Program-made: the position numbers and the translations under genes
The notes under the pieces: generated by a model
The model's input: only the letters and a program-made list of their open reading frames with translations
Databases searched by the model: none
What the model was told of the DNA's origin: nothing
In this document: positions 1-10,186 of the stretch, one piece after another
Layout of the letters: each line of letters opens with the position of its first letter
Position numbering within the stretch: the first letter of the stretch is position 1
NCBI GenBank assembly: GCA_016200355.1
Contig: JACQEY010000111.1
Coordinates: forward strand, 1-64,000
DNA: 64,000 nucleotides
Origin: Nitrospirota bacterium
GTDB taxonomy: Bacteria > Nitrospirota > Nitrospiria > Nitrospirales > Nitrospiraceae
Direction: 5' to 3'

Positions 1-2
1 AG

Positions 3-2900
3 AGTACGGAGTCCCGCATTCGAGATCGCTATGCGGTCGGCACCGCGCTGGGCGTGGCCTGCTATGTTCCGGAAGACGAAGGACATCTCTCGTTCATTGA
101 GGGGGACAATCAGGGCGCCGGTCATGTGTTGCCGTACGAGTGGTTTCGGCTCAGCAAGACACGAGTATGCGGCGAAGAACAGGGTCGAATCCAGAGCACG
201 CTCGTGGTCTGGATTCCCGACGACGCCCTGAGTCGAGGGTTCTTGGCCACCCTGACCTCATTGTCGCAGGCCATGGTGTGTCAGGAATCGAAACAGAAGA
301 ACGAATGCCTTCTGACTGACGACCGGCGCAAACTGGTCCGTCTGAATCCTCTGTTGCAAGAGGCCGTCACGTTCAAGCTCGTGGGACCCCGCAGTTCCTC
401 CGCCCTGCGCGCGCTCCTGGAGGAGGCTGGAAACTTGTACGGCGAGCCCCATGAAGGGGGCGGGGTCTGGCCGAACGCGAACGGGACCATAGAACTCTAT
501 TCGCCATGGGCCAGTGCGATGAAAGGGCTCTTGGCCTATGGGCTCAAGAAGGAAGGGGGAAAAGGTCCCGCGTGTCAGACATATGAAGCCTGTGAGCAGG
601 AGTTCTTTTATCGGCTGGCGGCCGCGGATGTGCGGCTTGCCTATGAGACCGGATCCGACGACCGGCTCTTCGATACGCTCATACAAGAATTAGAACGTCG
701 TCAGGTACGGCTCGGGTGGGACGCGGTGATCCTCATCGGGGAGTGGGATTCGTTGTATGGTCGAGCGCTACCCATTGAGTTCCGTGCGGCAGCTTGTGCG
801 AAAGTGGCGACCTTCACGGAGGCCGAGCTGAAGCAGATCCAGGTGCCGACGACGATCAAGACCTGGTGTCCGACAGTCCCACGTGCAATTGATCTGCAGA
901 TTCAACGCACGGCGGACTACGAATCCCTGACCTTGAACGTCTTCCGGTATAGCTATCTGAGCGGTCTCGACGGCGAAGTGCCGGGCGACGACAGCGCGAA
1001 AGCCGCACGTGCAGAGAAACCCAAAAATACTGAGACGGCGAAGGATGCTCTGGCCGGTGGTCTGAAGGAACGCCCCGAAGGCACCAGTCAACTTGATTAT
1101 GTGCGCGCCTTGGCCACGCGGATTCAAGACGAAGGAGAAGGCGCGAAAGCGATCGGTATCCTGGGCTCTGACCCCTACGATGCGCTGCTCATTATGAAAG
1201 CGCTGCGACCGGCTTTCCCGTACGCCATCTTCTTCACTGTCGATCTCGATGCACGCCACCTTCACGCGAGCGAATATCAATGGACCAGGAACATGGTCAT
1301 CGCCTCGCCGTTCGGCTTGCAATTGGACGGTGGATTGCAACGCGATGTCCCGCCGTTCCGGAGCAGTGATCAAACGGCCACCTACTTTGCCGTGCTCCGG
1401 GCGGTGAATCACGTGGCCTGTCGCGCAGCGGGCGATCGGCAGAACCCGGCGGCCCTCTGTCCAGGGGGATATCACATGGCTCAGACCCCGGAAGACCGAA
1501 TCTACGACGCGGCTGAACATCCTCGAATCTTCGAAGTGGGGCGAGAGGGCGCCGTGGACTTAAGCGTCGTGGATGTTGAAGGCGTGAGAACGATCCACCC
1601 CTTACGGGCGGACCTCGAGCATACAGACAATCTGGGACAGTTGAAGCAGGGCATCGGTCCCGGCAGCGCAACAGTGATGGCGCTGATCGGAGTTGGGCTG
1701 TTGATCGGGACAGTATTGACATGGACTAATCAGCGACTCTGGCTTCGAGTCTCACGCTCCTGGCGTCTGTTCACTGTGGTCGGCCTCATCATCCTGGGCG
1801 GGACGGCGGTCTTTTTGGCCATGGGTGGCGGGACGGCTCTCATGGCCCATCACGATGCAGGCGAACCCTTTTCATGGACTGCGGGCGTCAGCATTTGGCC
1901 CGGGGAATTGCTCCGGCTTCTCGCGGGGATCTTGTGTGTCGTCTTCCTGGTCAAAGGGTCGCGCGATTTAATCAAGAACAGCGACGATCTCACCGAAGCC
2001 TTCCAGTTCCGTATCGATCAAGGTCATCGCTTCCGATTCACCTTGAGGACGTTCTGGACGAATCTGCAACGGGTCTACCATTCGACTGCCACCAGAGCGG
2101 CCACCACGGTCGATCAAGCCTGGGCGTGGTACCTCGATGCGGCAGGCCCGTTGCAGCGGACAGCGCGCATCCTGGTCCTGTTCCTCCTGTATGTCGCTGT
2201 CATGATTTCCCTGGGTCACTGGGTCGTTGACGAAGAAATGATCCATCCTTGTCGGGGGTGGCTGAGCTGTCGAGTGGACGTGATCATGACGCTGGTCAGC
2301 GTGAGCCTCGTGGTATTGCTGAACCTGGCGGTATTCGATGAGGTCATGTTGTGCCGTCGGTGGATCAGCTGGGTGAGTCTCTCGAGCGGTGGGTGGTCGG
2401 AGCAGGTGCAGGAGGAGTACTTGCGCGAATATGGATTGAGCCAGAGCCACAAGGCCGAGTTTGAAAAGCTCAAGTACTTAGCCGGCATCGACCTGATCAG
2501 TCGACGGACGGAAACGGTCAATCAACTCATCCGATATCCCTTCATCGCCTTACTGATCATGATCGCCGCGCGCAACGACTACTTCGATATCTGGAATTAC
2601 CCAGTCCTGCTGCTGCTGTCCTGGGGAGTGAACGTCGTGCTGGCGCTGAGCGGAGCGTTATTGCTCTATCAGGCTGCCGACCGAGCGAAACAAGCGGTCT
2701 TGGGGGGACTGAGCAAGCAAATGATCCAAGCCCTCGGGCTCGGCAAAGACCACGAAATCCGTGCGAAACAGGTCCAGTACATCATCGGCGAGGTCGAGGC
2801 CAACCAGAAGGGCGCCTTCGTTCCCTTCTACCAACAACCCGTCGTTGAATCGTCGCTCTACGGCGTCGTCGCGTTGCTGCAATATTTGTATATGAAATAA
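3..2900 (+). CDS. large membrane protein with sensor-like N-terminal part, 5' end outside the window
   Basis: The frame is open to the left edge, so the true start lies outside the window and about 965 codons are visible. I do not recognise a named family. The first ~550 residues look soluble; near visible residue 385 the stretch IGILGSDPYDALLIMKAL reads like a Rossmann-type ligand-binding lobe, followed by PPFRSSDQTATYFAVLRA. From about residue 560 there are roughly seven hydrophobic segments separated by charged loops, so this is an inner-membrane protein with a big extramembrane domain. The next gene starts 10 bp downstream on the same strand. Function unknown; I am sure only that it is a real coding region. 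Confidence 0.8.
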   Translation, partial: STESRIRDRYAVGTALGVACYVPEDEGHLSFIEGDNQGAGHVLPYEWFRLSKTRVCGEEQGRIQSTLVVWIPDDALSRGFLATLTSLSQAMVCQESKQKNECLLTDDRRKLVRLNPLLQEAVTFKLVGPRSSSALRALLEEAGNLYGEPHEGGGVWPNANGTIELYSPWASAMKGLLAYGLKKEGGKGPACQTYEACEQEFFYRLAAADVRLAYETGSDDRLFDTLIQELERRQVRLGWDAVILIGEWDSLYGRALPIEFRAAACAKVATFTEAELKQIQVPTTIKTWCPTVPRAIDLQIQRTADYESLTLNVFRYSYLSGLDGEVPGDDSAKAARAEKPKNTETAKDALAGGLKERPEGTSQLDYVRALATRIQDEGEGAKAIGILGSDPYDALLIMKALRPAFPYAIFFTVDLDARHLHASEYQWTRNMVIASPFGLQLDGGLQRDVPPFRSSDQTATYFAVLRAVNHVACRAAGDRQNPAALCPGGYHMAQTPEDRIYDAAEHPRIFEVGREGAVDLSVVDVEGVRTIHPLRADLEHTDNLGQLKQGIGPGSATVMALIGVGLLIGTVLTWTNQRLWLRVSRSWRLFTVVGLIILGGTAVFLAMGGGTALMAHHDAGEPFSWTAGVSIWPGELLRLLAGILCVVFLVKGSRDLIKNSDDLTEAFQFRIDQGHRFRFTLRTFWTNLQRVYHSTATRAATTVDQAWAWYLDAAGPLQRTARILVLFLLYVAVMISLGHWVVDEEMIHPCRGWLSCRVDVIMTLVSVSLVVLLNLAVFDEVMLCRRWISWVSLSSGGWSEQVQEEYLREYGLSQSHKAEFEKLKYLAGIDLISRRTETVNQLIRYPFIALLIMIAARNDYFDIWNYPVLLLLSWGVNVVLALSGALLLYQAADRAKQAVLGGLSKQMIQALGLGKDHEIRAKQVQYIIGEVEANQKGAFVPFYQQPVVESSLYGVVALLQYLYMK

Positions 2901-2910
2901 CGGGTCGTTC

Positions 2911-3630
2911 ATGCGTGAAGAACACATAGGCGGGCTGCGGACGAGGATTACGGGCGGCACAGATGGAAAGGGTGGAGGTCACGGCCCTCTCATCATTCTT
3001 TTGCACGGCTTCGGCGCACCGGGGGACGATCTTGTGCCGCTGGCCGACGTCTTGACCGTGCCGGTCGGCACGAGGTTTGTGTTTCCCGAAGGCCCGCTCT
3101 CGTTGAGCTTTGGGCCGAGCGACGCGCGAGCCTGGTGGCTCATCGACATGGCCCGCATTGCGGCGGATCAAGCGGCAGGTCGGGTGCGTGATCGCTCGCA
3201 AGACATTCCTAAAGGGCTCGCTCCGGCGCGCGAGACGATGCTGGCGTTTCTCAAAGAAGTCGAACACACATTCGGCGCAGATCCGGGGAAGACCGTGCTC
3301 GGGGGATTTTCCCAGGGCGCGATGCTTTCTTGTGATGTGATGCTTAGAACGGCGCAGTCCTATGCCGGGCTGGTTCAACTGTCCGGAACGCTCCTTGCCG
3401 CACAGGAATGGGCTCCGCTGCTCCAGAAGCGCAAAGGGCTGCCGGTCTTTCAATGCCATGGGACGCGGGATGAGATCCTGCCCTACGCGGGGGCAGAAAA
3501 GCTGCGCGACACTTTGATTCACGCGGGACTTTCCGTTGAATGGCACAGTTTTCGTGGTGGCCATGAGATTCCACGGTCTGTTTTGCAGCGGATGGGGCCG
3601 TTCATCACCAAGGCGGTCACTCACACATGA
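2911..3630 (+). CDS. alpha/beta hydrolase, phospholipase/carboxylesterase family
   Basis: A 239-residue alpha/beta hydrolase of the acyl-protein thioesterase/carboxylesterase type. The oxyanion-hole motif LLHGFGAPGDD (residues 30-40), the nucleophile elbow GGFSQGAM (Ser134), Asp187 in GTRDEILPY and His218 in GGHEI give a complete catalytic triad. There is no signal peptide, so it should act in the cytoplasm; the substrate cannot be told from sequence. The stop overlaps the start of the next hydrolase by 4 bp (ATGA), so the two are translationally coupled. Confidence 0.88.
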   Translation: MREEHIGGLRTRITGGTDGKGGGHGPLIILLHGFGAPGDDLVPLADVLTVPVGTRFVFPEGPLSLSFGPSDARAWWLIDMARIAADQAAGRVRDRSQDIPKGLAPARETMLAFLKEVEHTFGADPGKTVLGGFSQGAMLSCDVMLRTAQSYAGLVQLSGTLLAAQEWAPLLQKRKGLPVFQCHGTRDEILPYAGAEKLRDTLIHAGLSVEWHSFRGGHEIPRSVLQRMGPFITKAVTHT

Positions 3631-4382
3631 GCAGCCTGCATCTGTTCGAACTCGCAGCAACCGACGGCAAACTGATTCGCGGGGATCGTGTCGAAGGGAA
3701 AGATCGACAGATTTTCTTCATCACCGGCTTCCTCTCGAAACGGTGGGGCAACAAGAGCAAGGCACTTGCACAGTGGTGTGAAGAGAAGGGGTGGGGATTT
3801 TGTTGTTACGATGTCCGGGGGTTCGGCGACTCAGAGGGGACGTTTACCGACTACACGTTGTCCGATTGGATTGCGGATGCGCGAACGGTCATCACGATGC
3901 TGAAGGGTGGGCCACCACTGACGATTGTCGGCAATTCACTCGGAGGCTGGATCGCCTGGCTCATGGCGCAAGAGTGTCAGGAAGTCGAGCGACTGATCCT
4001 CATCGCTCCAGCCTTCAATATGATGGGCCTGCGCGCGAAATCGATTGATCCTGAACGGCAGCATGATTGGCATACAGCCGGCTGGATGTCTTGGGACGAG
4101 GAACCGGCGCATTGTGATTATCCCATCGCGTGGAAATGGGTCGAGGAGAGCGAGGCCTATTGGAAGACGAGTTTCGACCGGCTGCGGCCTGTCAGCACTG
4201 CCATTCTCCACGGCCAACGAGACAGCGTGATTCTGCCGCAAGGCAGCAGCCAGTTTGTCGACCAACTGCGATCCCTGGCTCCCTCGTTTCCCGTCGAACT
4301 CCATCTGGTTCCAGGCGACCATCGATTGAGTAGTCCCGAACATCTGGCTCTGTTCCAGCAATTGGTCCAAAGGAGGGGCTAA
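3627..4382 (+). CDS. alpha/beta hydrolase
   Basis: A 251-residue alpha/beta hydrolase. The nucleophile is Ser104 in VGNSLGG, with Asp199 in HGQRDS and His232 in PGDHRLS completing the triad; YDVRGFGDSEG (residues 61-71) is the usual pre-elbow motif. It overlaps the upstream hydrolase (ATGA) and its stop overlaps the start of a 55-residue protein (TAATG), so the three form one operon. Substrate unknown. Confidence 0.88.
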   Translation: MSSLHLFELAATDGKLIRGDRVEGKDRQIFFITGFLSKRWGNKSKALAQWCEEKGWGFCCYDVRGFGDSEGTFTDYTLSDWIADARTVITMLKGGPPLTIVGNSLGGWIAWLMAQECQEVERLILIAPAFNMMGLRAKSIDPERQHDWHTAGWMSWDEEPAHCDYPIAWKWVEESEAYWKTSFDRLRPVSTAILHGQRDSVILPQGSSQFVDQLRSLAPSFPVELHLVPGDHRLSSPEHLALFQQLVQRRG

Positions 4383-4549
4383 TGCTCACGTTGATTCATA
4401 AAGAATGCGGCGGACCTGCCCTGGACGAATCGCCGGTCGGCGAAGTCTGCGCCATCCCCATCGACCGGTTTCCCTTTGCCTGCTTCACCTGCCTGGAAGA
4501 GATTGTCGACGAATCGGAAGTCCGGCTCTCCGAAGAATTGGGCATTTGA
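4382..4549 (+). CDS. small cysteine-containing protein (55 aa)
   Basis: Starts at the ATG that overlaps the TAA of the upstream hydrolase, with GGAGGGG just upstream as ribosome binding site. The product has Cys9, an IPIDRFPFACFTCLEEI segment carrying a CxxC pair (Cys34 and Cys37) and an acidic C-terminus. It looks like a small metal-binding or zinc-ribbon-like protein, but I cannot name it. Overlap and codon pattern favour a real gene in the hydrolase operon. Confidence 0.6.
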   Translation: MLTLIHKECGGPALDESPVGEVCAIPIDRFPFACFTCLEEIVDESEVRLSEELGI

Positions 4550-4657
4550 CGGAACAAACACTTCCTCTCAGGCTCCATCCAACTGGTTGTGCAACAGGAC
4601 AGGCTTTTGTTATCGTGAGCCCTTCAGCGGGGCTATTTACAAGGAGAACGGTGTTCC

Positions 4658-6340
<1,683 letters not shown>

Positions 6341-6353
6341 CACCCATCCACCA

Positions 6354-7235
6354 ATGGCACCTCGCGCGATCATCACCGGGGCGGCGGGCTTAATCGGACA
6401 GTACCTTGTGAAGACCGCCCCGCGATGGGCTCCCGGTTGGGATGTAACGGGACTATCCCGTGCGGAGCTTGAACTGACCGAATCGTTGAAGGTGGAAGCG
6501 CGGATTCATGCGTTGAAGCCAGACCTCCTCATCCATTGTGCCGCTCTCAGCCGAACCAAGGCCTGCGAGCAAGATCCTGATCAAGCCCACTGCATCAATG
6601 TGGAGGCCACTGCGCATCTCGCGCAGTTGTCCCAGGACATTCCCTTCATCTTCCTGTCCAGCGGGGAAGTCTTCGACGGGAAGACCGGCTGGTATGTCGA
6701 GACGGATGAACCGAACCCGATCAACGTATATGGCCAGACGAAGCTGGAAGCCGAACAGGCCGTTTTGAAGAATCCCACACATACAGTCATTCGGATTGTC
6801 CTGACTGCCGGAACTTCGGAGGCCAGCGACAAGAGTTTTGTCGAAGATATGTGTCGGACCGCGAAGGCCGGCAAGGATGTGACGCTCTATGCCGACGAGT
6901 TCCGCTGCCCCCTTCCTGCTGGTGTGATTGCACGAACCATCTGGGAACTCGTCGATCGCAAGCAGCCGGGTCTCTATCACCTGGGCGGAAGTGAACGGCT
7001 CTCGCGCTGGGAAATTGGTGAGTCTTTGCTGCCTTGGTATCCGGAGTTACAAGGCCACCTGATAAAAGGCTCCTCACGGAATCACGTTGGGAGCCTCCGG
7101 CCCGCCGATCTTTCGCTCCGTTGCGACAAGATCCAGCGCCTCCTGTCGTTTCGCATCACGGGATTTCGTGAATGGCTCGCTGGGCGTTCACGTCTAGGTG
7201 CGGACTTGTGGGATTACCTCGACGGAAGTCCGTGA
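6354..7235 (+). CDS. RmlD-like sugar-nucleotide reductase (extended SDR family)
   Basis: A 293-residue extended short-chain dehydrogenase. The dinucleotide-binding motif ITGAAGLIGQYL lies at the N-terminus and the catalytic YxxxK appears as YGQTKLEAEQ. Conserved DLLIHCAALS and FLSSGEVFDG segments match the dTDP-4-dehydrorhamnose reductase (RmlD) type. No rml neighbours are present, so the substrate is open; a related sugar-nucleotide or methionine-adenosyltransferase beta-like role is possible. It follows ettA closely. Confidence 0.8.
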   Translation: MAPRAIITGAAGLIGQYLVKTAPRWAPGWDVTGLSRAELELTESLKVEARIHALKPDLLIHCAALSRTKACEQDPDQAHCINVEATAHLAQLSQDIPFIFLSSGEVFDGKTGWYVETDEPNPINVYGQTKLEAEQAVLKNPTHTVIRIVLTAGTSEASDKSFVEDMCRTAKAGKDVTLYADEFRCPLPAGVIARTIWELVDRKQPGLYHLGGSERLSRWEIGESLLPWYPELQGHLIKGSSRNHVGSLRPADLSLRCDKIQRLLSFRITGFREWLAGRSRLGADLWDYLDGSP

Positions 7236-7272
7236 GGCGTGAAGCGCAGGAACCGGGACATCGGAGGACGCG

Positions 7273-8070
7273 ATGATGGGATCGGATACTCTGTCCATCG
7301 TCCTCACTGCGTATCTGGCCATGGCTGTTGTCATGGCGGGGCTCTGGGTCCTCCAACTTCGAGTGCGCAATGCCTCGATCGCGGACGTCGGCTGGTGCGC
7401 GGGTCTCATCGCGGTCGTGCTGTGGTACGCCACACAGGCCACCGGCGAAACAGAGCGAAAAATGCTGGTGACTGCCTTGGCCTTGCTCTATGCAGGGAGG
7501 CTGGGATTCTACATCCTCCTCAATCGGGTGATCGGTAAGACGGAGGATGCTCGCTATCAGCGACTGCGCGAGCAATGGGGCGCATCCGAACGGCTCAAGA
7601 TGTTCGGATACTTTCAACTGCAAGCGCTGGCTGTGGCGGCCTTCTCCCTCCCGTTTCTGGTTCTGGTCCACAATCCACGATCCCCCTTCGCGCTGATCGA
7701 GCTCGTGGGGTTGCTGATCTGGATCATCGCGGTTTCCGGGGAAGCTCTGGCGGACTGGCAGCTCGCGCAATTCCGATCCAAGTCGTGGAATCGCGGCAGG
7801 GTCTGTTGCGCCGGACTCTGGCGCTATTCACGCCATCCGAATTATTTCTTTGAATGGTTGCACTGGTGGGCCTACGTTATCATGGGAGTGAGCACGCCTG
7901 GATGGATCTTGACCTGGATTGGCCCGATCGGCATGGGGTGGGCACTACTGAAAGTCACGGGTATTCCTTGGACGGAGCAACAGGCCCTCGCGAGACGGGG
8001 AGAGGACTATCGAGCCTATCAACGGAGGACGAACGCATTCTTCCCATGGTTTCCTCGTGGCTCGCAGTGA
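7273..8070 (+). CDS. DUF1295 membrane protein (steroid 5-alpha-reductase-like)
   Basis: A 265-residue polytopic membrane protein with about six to seven hydrophobic helices. The C-terminal LWRYSRHPNYFFEWLHW motif and the closing YRAYQRRTNAFFPWFP are hallmarks of the DUF1295/isoprenylcysteine methyltransferase-steroid reductase superfamily. Family members reduce or methylate lipid-like substrates using a membrane-buried NADPH or SAM site; the precise reaction is not known. Two ATGs (7273 and 7276) are possible starts. Confidence 0.85.
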   Translation: MMGSDTLSIVLTAYLAMAVVMAGLWVLQLRVRNASIADVGWCAGLIAVVLWYATQATGETERKMLVTALALLYAGRLGFYILLNRVIGKTEDARYQRLREQWGASERLKMFGYFQLQALAVAAFSLPFLVLVHNPRSPFALIELVGLLIWIIAVSGEALADWQLAQFRSKSWNRGRVCCAGLWRYSRHPNYFFEWLHWWAYVIMGVSTPGWILTWIGPIGMGWALLKVTGIPWTEQQALARRGEDYRAYQRRTNAFFPWFPRGSQ

Positions 8071-8123
8071 ATGCAGTATAAAGTGTGCTACCGAGATCTT
8101 GCCACTGGCAACTCGGATGGCAG

Positions 8124-8453
8124 CTATTCTCGTATTTGATCCAGAAACCGATTCAGCCTAGTCCGTGAGGTTGCGTCCATCGTTTGGATTTCCCACCCGG
8201 CATCGTGTCCAGAAGACCAGCGAACGATAGCGGATTCGATGAACAGGTACTTGGACTCTTCCTCATCGTGGGGCAGTTCGATATAAACCGGCATCACCAT
8301 TCCCTGAGTGACTGGGTGATCCCCCGTGGCTCGCCAGCCGGATGCCGATAGATCCCAGAGATGCCCTTTCCCGTGGAAATTCTCGCTATGGTACAGAAAG
8401 GGATGACGGACCGAAATGCGCTGTCCCGCTCGAACGGCATAGTTCTTGGCCAC
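8124..8453 (-). CDS. PilZ-domain protein
   Basis: A 109-residue single-domain protein. The opening AGQRISVRHPFLYHS and the later LWDLSASGWRATGDHP reproduce the (RxxxR)...D/NxSxxG pattern of PilZ, which binds cyclic di-GMP, although here the first box is degenerate. It ends in a hydrophobic FLDQI helix typical of small PilZ proteins. The start is GTG, supported by AGGGAGGG 5 bp upstream. Last gene of a four-gene minus-strand group. Confidence 0.75.
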   Translation of the reverse strand: MAKNYAVRAGQRISVRHPFLYHSENFHGKGHLWDLSASGWRATGDHPVTQGMVMPVYIELPHDEEESKYLFIESAIVRWSSGHDAGWEIQTMDATSRTRLNRFLDQIRE

Positions 8454-8480
8454 CTTGCCCTCCCTATGATCGCTCGTCCC

Positions 8481-8693
8481 TCAATTGAGCGCTGCGAGCC
8501 TGGCGCGGGCGGTCTCGGCTTCCTTGCTGTTGGGGTAGAGACGGATCACGTCTTCATACAACTGCTTCGCGTGGGGTATGTTCATCTGGCGCTCTTCGAA
8601 CTCGGCGGTTTCGAGCAGGTCCTTGGCCTTGTCGCCGGAACAGCTGAGTAGAAGAACACAGCAGAGGGCACAGAACATGAGTCGGGCTGTCAT
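8481..8693 (-). CDS. small TPR-like lipoprotein (70 aa)
   Basis: Reads as a lipoprotein: a hydrophobic leader ending in VLLLSCSG gives a lipobox with the modified Cys, followed by KAKDLLETAEFEERQ and a tetratricopeptide-like helix pair (HAKQLYEDVIRLYPNSKEAETARARL). The ATG at 8693 is preferred to longer starts because AAAGGG lies upstream and the leader then begins properly. It is probably periplasmic and anchored to a membrane; partner unknown. Confidence 0.7.
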   Translation of the reverse strand: MTARLMFCALCCVLLLSCSGDKAKDLLETAEFEERQMNIPHAKQLYEDVIRLYPNSKEAETARARLAALN

Positions 8694-8718
8694 CTTAGTC
8701 GCCCTTTCTGGAAGCATC

Positions 8719-9117
8719 CTACCGACCTGATACGTTGCTGTCCACTCGACCAGCTGGTGATCCGACCGAATCGATGCCGTAACGCGGGGCGGTGATACCT
8801 TCGCTCCGACAGTGTGGGCATCGGCTGGGCCGGGTGAGCCGTCTGCGGTCGCGGAAGACAAAGTCGCAGTCCTGGCAGCGAGATGGCTCCAGGATGAATC
8901 GACGAGTTTTATCTCGCGCGATCGATTTCACCGCGTGCATGAGATGATCTTCGACCTGTCGCTCAGGAATCGCGAGCATCTGGGCTAGTTGGTGGGTCGT
9001 CAAACGCGTGCCGGTCAACAGTTCCATGATGCGCTGGCGTGGGGTGCGTTCGGGAGGAAGCATAGGGCTATGGTAGGCGAGCAGGCGCTGAAGCTCAAGA
9101 AGCGTCCATGAAACCAT
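8719..9117 (-). CDS. predicted transcriptional regulator, HTH plus zinc ribbon (COG3357-like)
   Basis: A 132-residue protein with a winged-helix-like segment (RQRIMELLTGTRLTTHQLAQ through ERQVEDHL) followed by a zinc ribbon: CQDCDF, then CPHCRSEG, giving four Cys ligands. This order matches the archaeal/bacterial COG3357 family (HTH fused to a Zn ribbon). Targets are unknown. ATG at 9063 is an alternative start. The product sits in a compact minus-strand cluster with a small protein upstream and a lipoprotein downstream. Confidence 0.75.
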   Translation of the reverse strand: MVSWTLLELQRLLAYHSPMLPPERTPRQRIMELLTGTRLTTHQLAQMLAIPERQVEDHLMHAVKSIARDKTRRFILEPSRCQDCDFVFRDRRRLTRPSRCPHCRSEGITAPRYGIDSVGSPAGRVDSNVSGR

Positions 9118-9139
9118 GGTCGATGCCCGCGCCGGCAGA

Positions 9140-9322
9140 CTACTCTGCTTCCTTCAGCGTGAAGATACTCACCTCTTGATCGCAGAGGCCGGCGCAATCG
9201 CTCTTGAGCGTTTTCGTCGCCAGCACGCCGTTTTTGCCCACAAAGGTCCAGTTCCTCAGCAGATTCACCTCTTCGCCGTTGCGACTCGCATAATACATGG
9301 GGTGCAAAAATGGATGAGGCAT
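9140..9322 (-). CDS. hypothetical protein (60 aa)
   Basis: An open frame 22 bp upstream of the HTH/Zn-ribbon gene and in the same direction. The product is charged and ordinary in composition, with a CAGLC motif (LKSDCAGLCDQEVSIFTLKE) near the end. I recognise no family. Position at the head of a same-strand cluster is the main support. Confidence 0.45.
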   Translation of the reverse strand: MPHPFLHPMYYASRNGEEVNLLRNWTFVGKNGVLATKTLKSDCAGLCDQEVSIFTLKEAE

Positions 9323-9410
9323 GGGCTTTCCCTACTTGGACAACCCGACCGGCTGGAATGACCGCCATGCTAGCCGAAGCCGTCTGGTACTTCAACCGCC
9401 TAAACTCCAG

Positions 9411-9439
9411 TTGCCGCGTTCAGGAGGTTGGCGTACAAT
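9411..9439 (+). promoter_or_regulatory. sigma70-like promoter for the TraT-like gene
   Basis: TTGCCG (9411-9416) and TACAAT (9434-9439) are separated by 17 bp and lie 28 bp before the ATG at 9467. This is a good match to a housekeeping promoter; no assay supports it. Confidence 0.45.
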
Positions 9440-9466
9440 CCGCCTACTTCATTCGGAGCACGACCC

Positions 9467-10186
9467 ATGCGGTATCTGGCCTTGCCCATGGTCCTCTGTT
9501 TCCCCCTCTTGTCGTACGCCGGCAATATCAAAGATACCGACCTGATCACCAGCAATACGTTCTTTCTTCCTCCCGGCACCGCCAACACGGTCTTCATTCA
9601 AGCGCGGAATTCGTCCGACAACCAAGGTGTCTCGCTCACCGACCTCGGTGCTCGGCTGACCGCTAAGGGCTATCAGATCATCCAAGATCCCAGTGCAGCG
9701 CATTACATCGTGCTTGCGAATATCGTGTACTGCAATGTCACGAAGCCGGAGATGCCGGTGGAATCCATTGTCGCGAGCGGTTATGGGGCGGGCATCGGTT
9801 CCTCCATTATGGGTGGGTTACAAGGGCTCACCGGCATGGCCAGCATGGCGGGACCACAAGGCGCGATTGTCGGCACCGCCGCTTCAATGGGCCTCAGTGC
9901 CATTGAGGGGATCGGCAGCGCGGTGGGGAGTCTATTCAGCGGACCCTCGACGCCCAAGATGCCGGACGATGCGAATTATGCCTGCGTTGCCGATCTGCAG
10001 ATTACAGAGCAAGGTGCCGCCGCAGTTGCGACTCCTGCTGGAAAATCCGGCAGTGGCGCGCAGCCCGGGGTCTACCAGACTCGTCTTGCCGCCGATGTGC
10101 ACCAGAAAAAACTTGATGAAGCGGAAGCCACGCCATTGTTGCAACAGCAATCGGACAGCCTATCTCCAATTGAGAAACATTTCTGA
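9467..10186 (+). CDS. TraT-like outer-membrane protein, first of a fused tandem pair
   Basis: A 239-residue protein resembling the TraT complement-resistance/surface-exclusion family: TVFIQARNSSDNQG, then LGARLTAKGYQIIQDPSAAH and YIVLANIVYC, a glycine-rich central segment and a C-terminal VYQTRLAADVHQKKLDEAEA. It starts with a signal sequence (LALPMVLCFPLLSYAG) but lacks the lipobox Cys of classical TraT. The reading frame ends abnormally: after LLQQQ the frame runs into the beginning of a second TraT domain in the wrong frame and stops at 10184-10186. A normal TraT C-terminus is therefore nearly complete but lacks its last helix. Confidence 0.7.
   Translation: MRYLALPMVLCFPLLSYAGNIKDTDLITSNTFFLPPGTANTVFIQARNSSDNQGVSLTDLGARLTAKGYQIIQDPSAAHYIVLANIVYCNVTKPEMPVESIVASGYGAGIGSSIMGGLQGLTGMASMAGPQGAIVGTAASMGLSAIEGIGSAVGSLFSGPSTPKMPDDANYACVADLQITEQGAAAVATPAGKSGSGAQPGVYQTRLAADVHQKKLDEAEATPLLQQQSDSLSPIEKHF

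Noticed and set aside
768-1520. 250-codon frame on the minus strand inside the first gene
   Set aside because: Arg-rich shadow of the large membrane-protein gene; no family resemblance and no start signal.
2782-3660. 292-codon minus-strand frame over the first hydrolase
   Set aside because: Opposite-strand shadow with basic composition; the plus strand encodes a complete catalytic triad.
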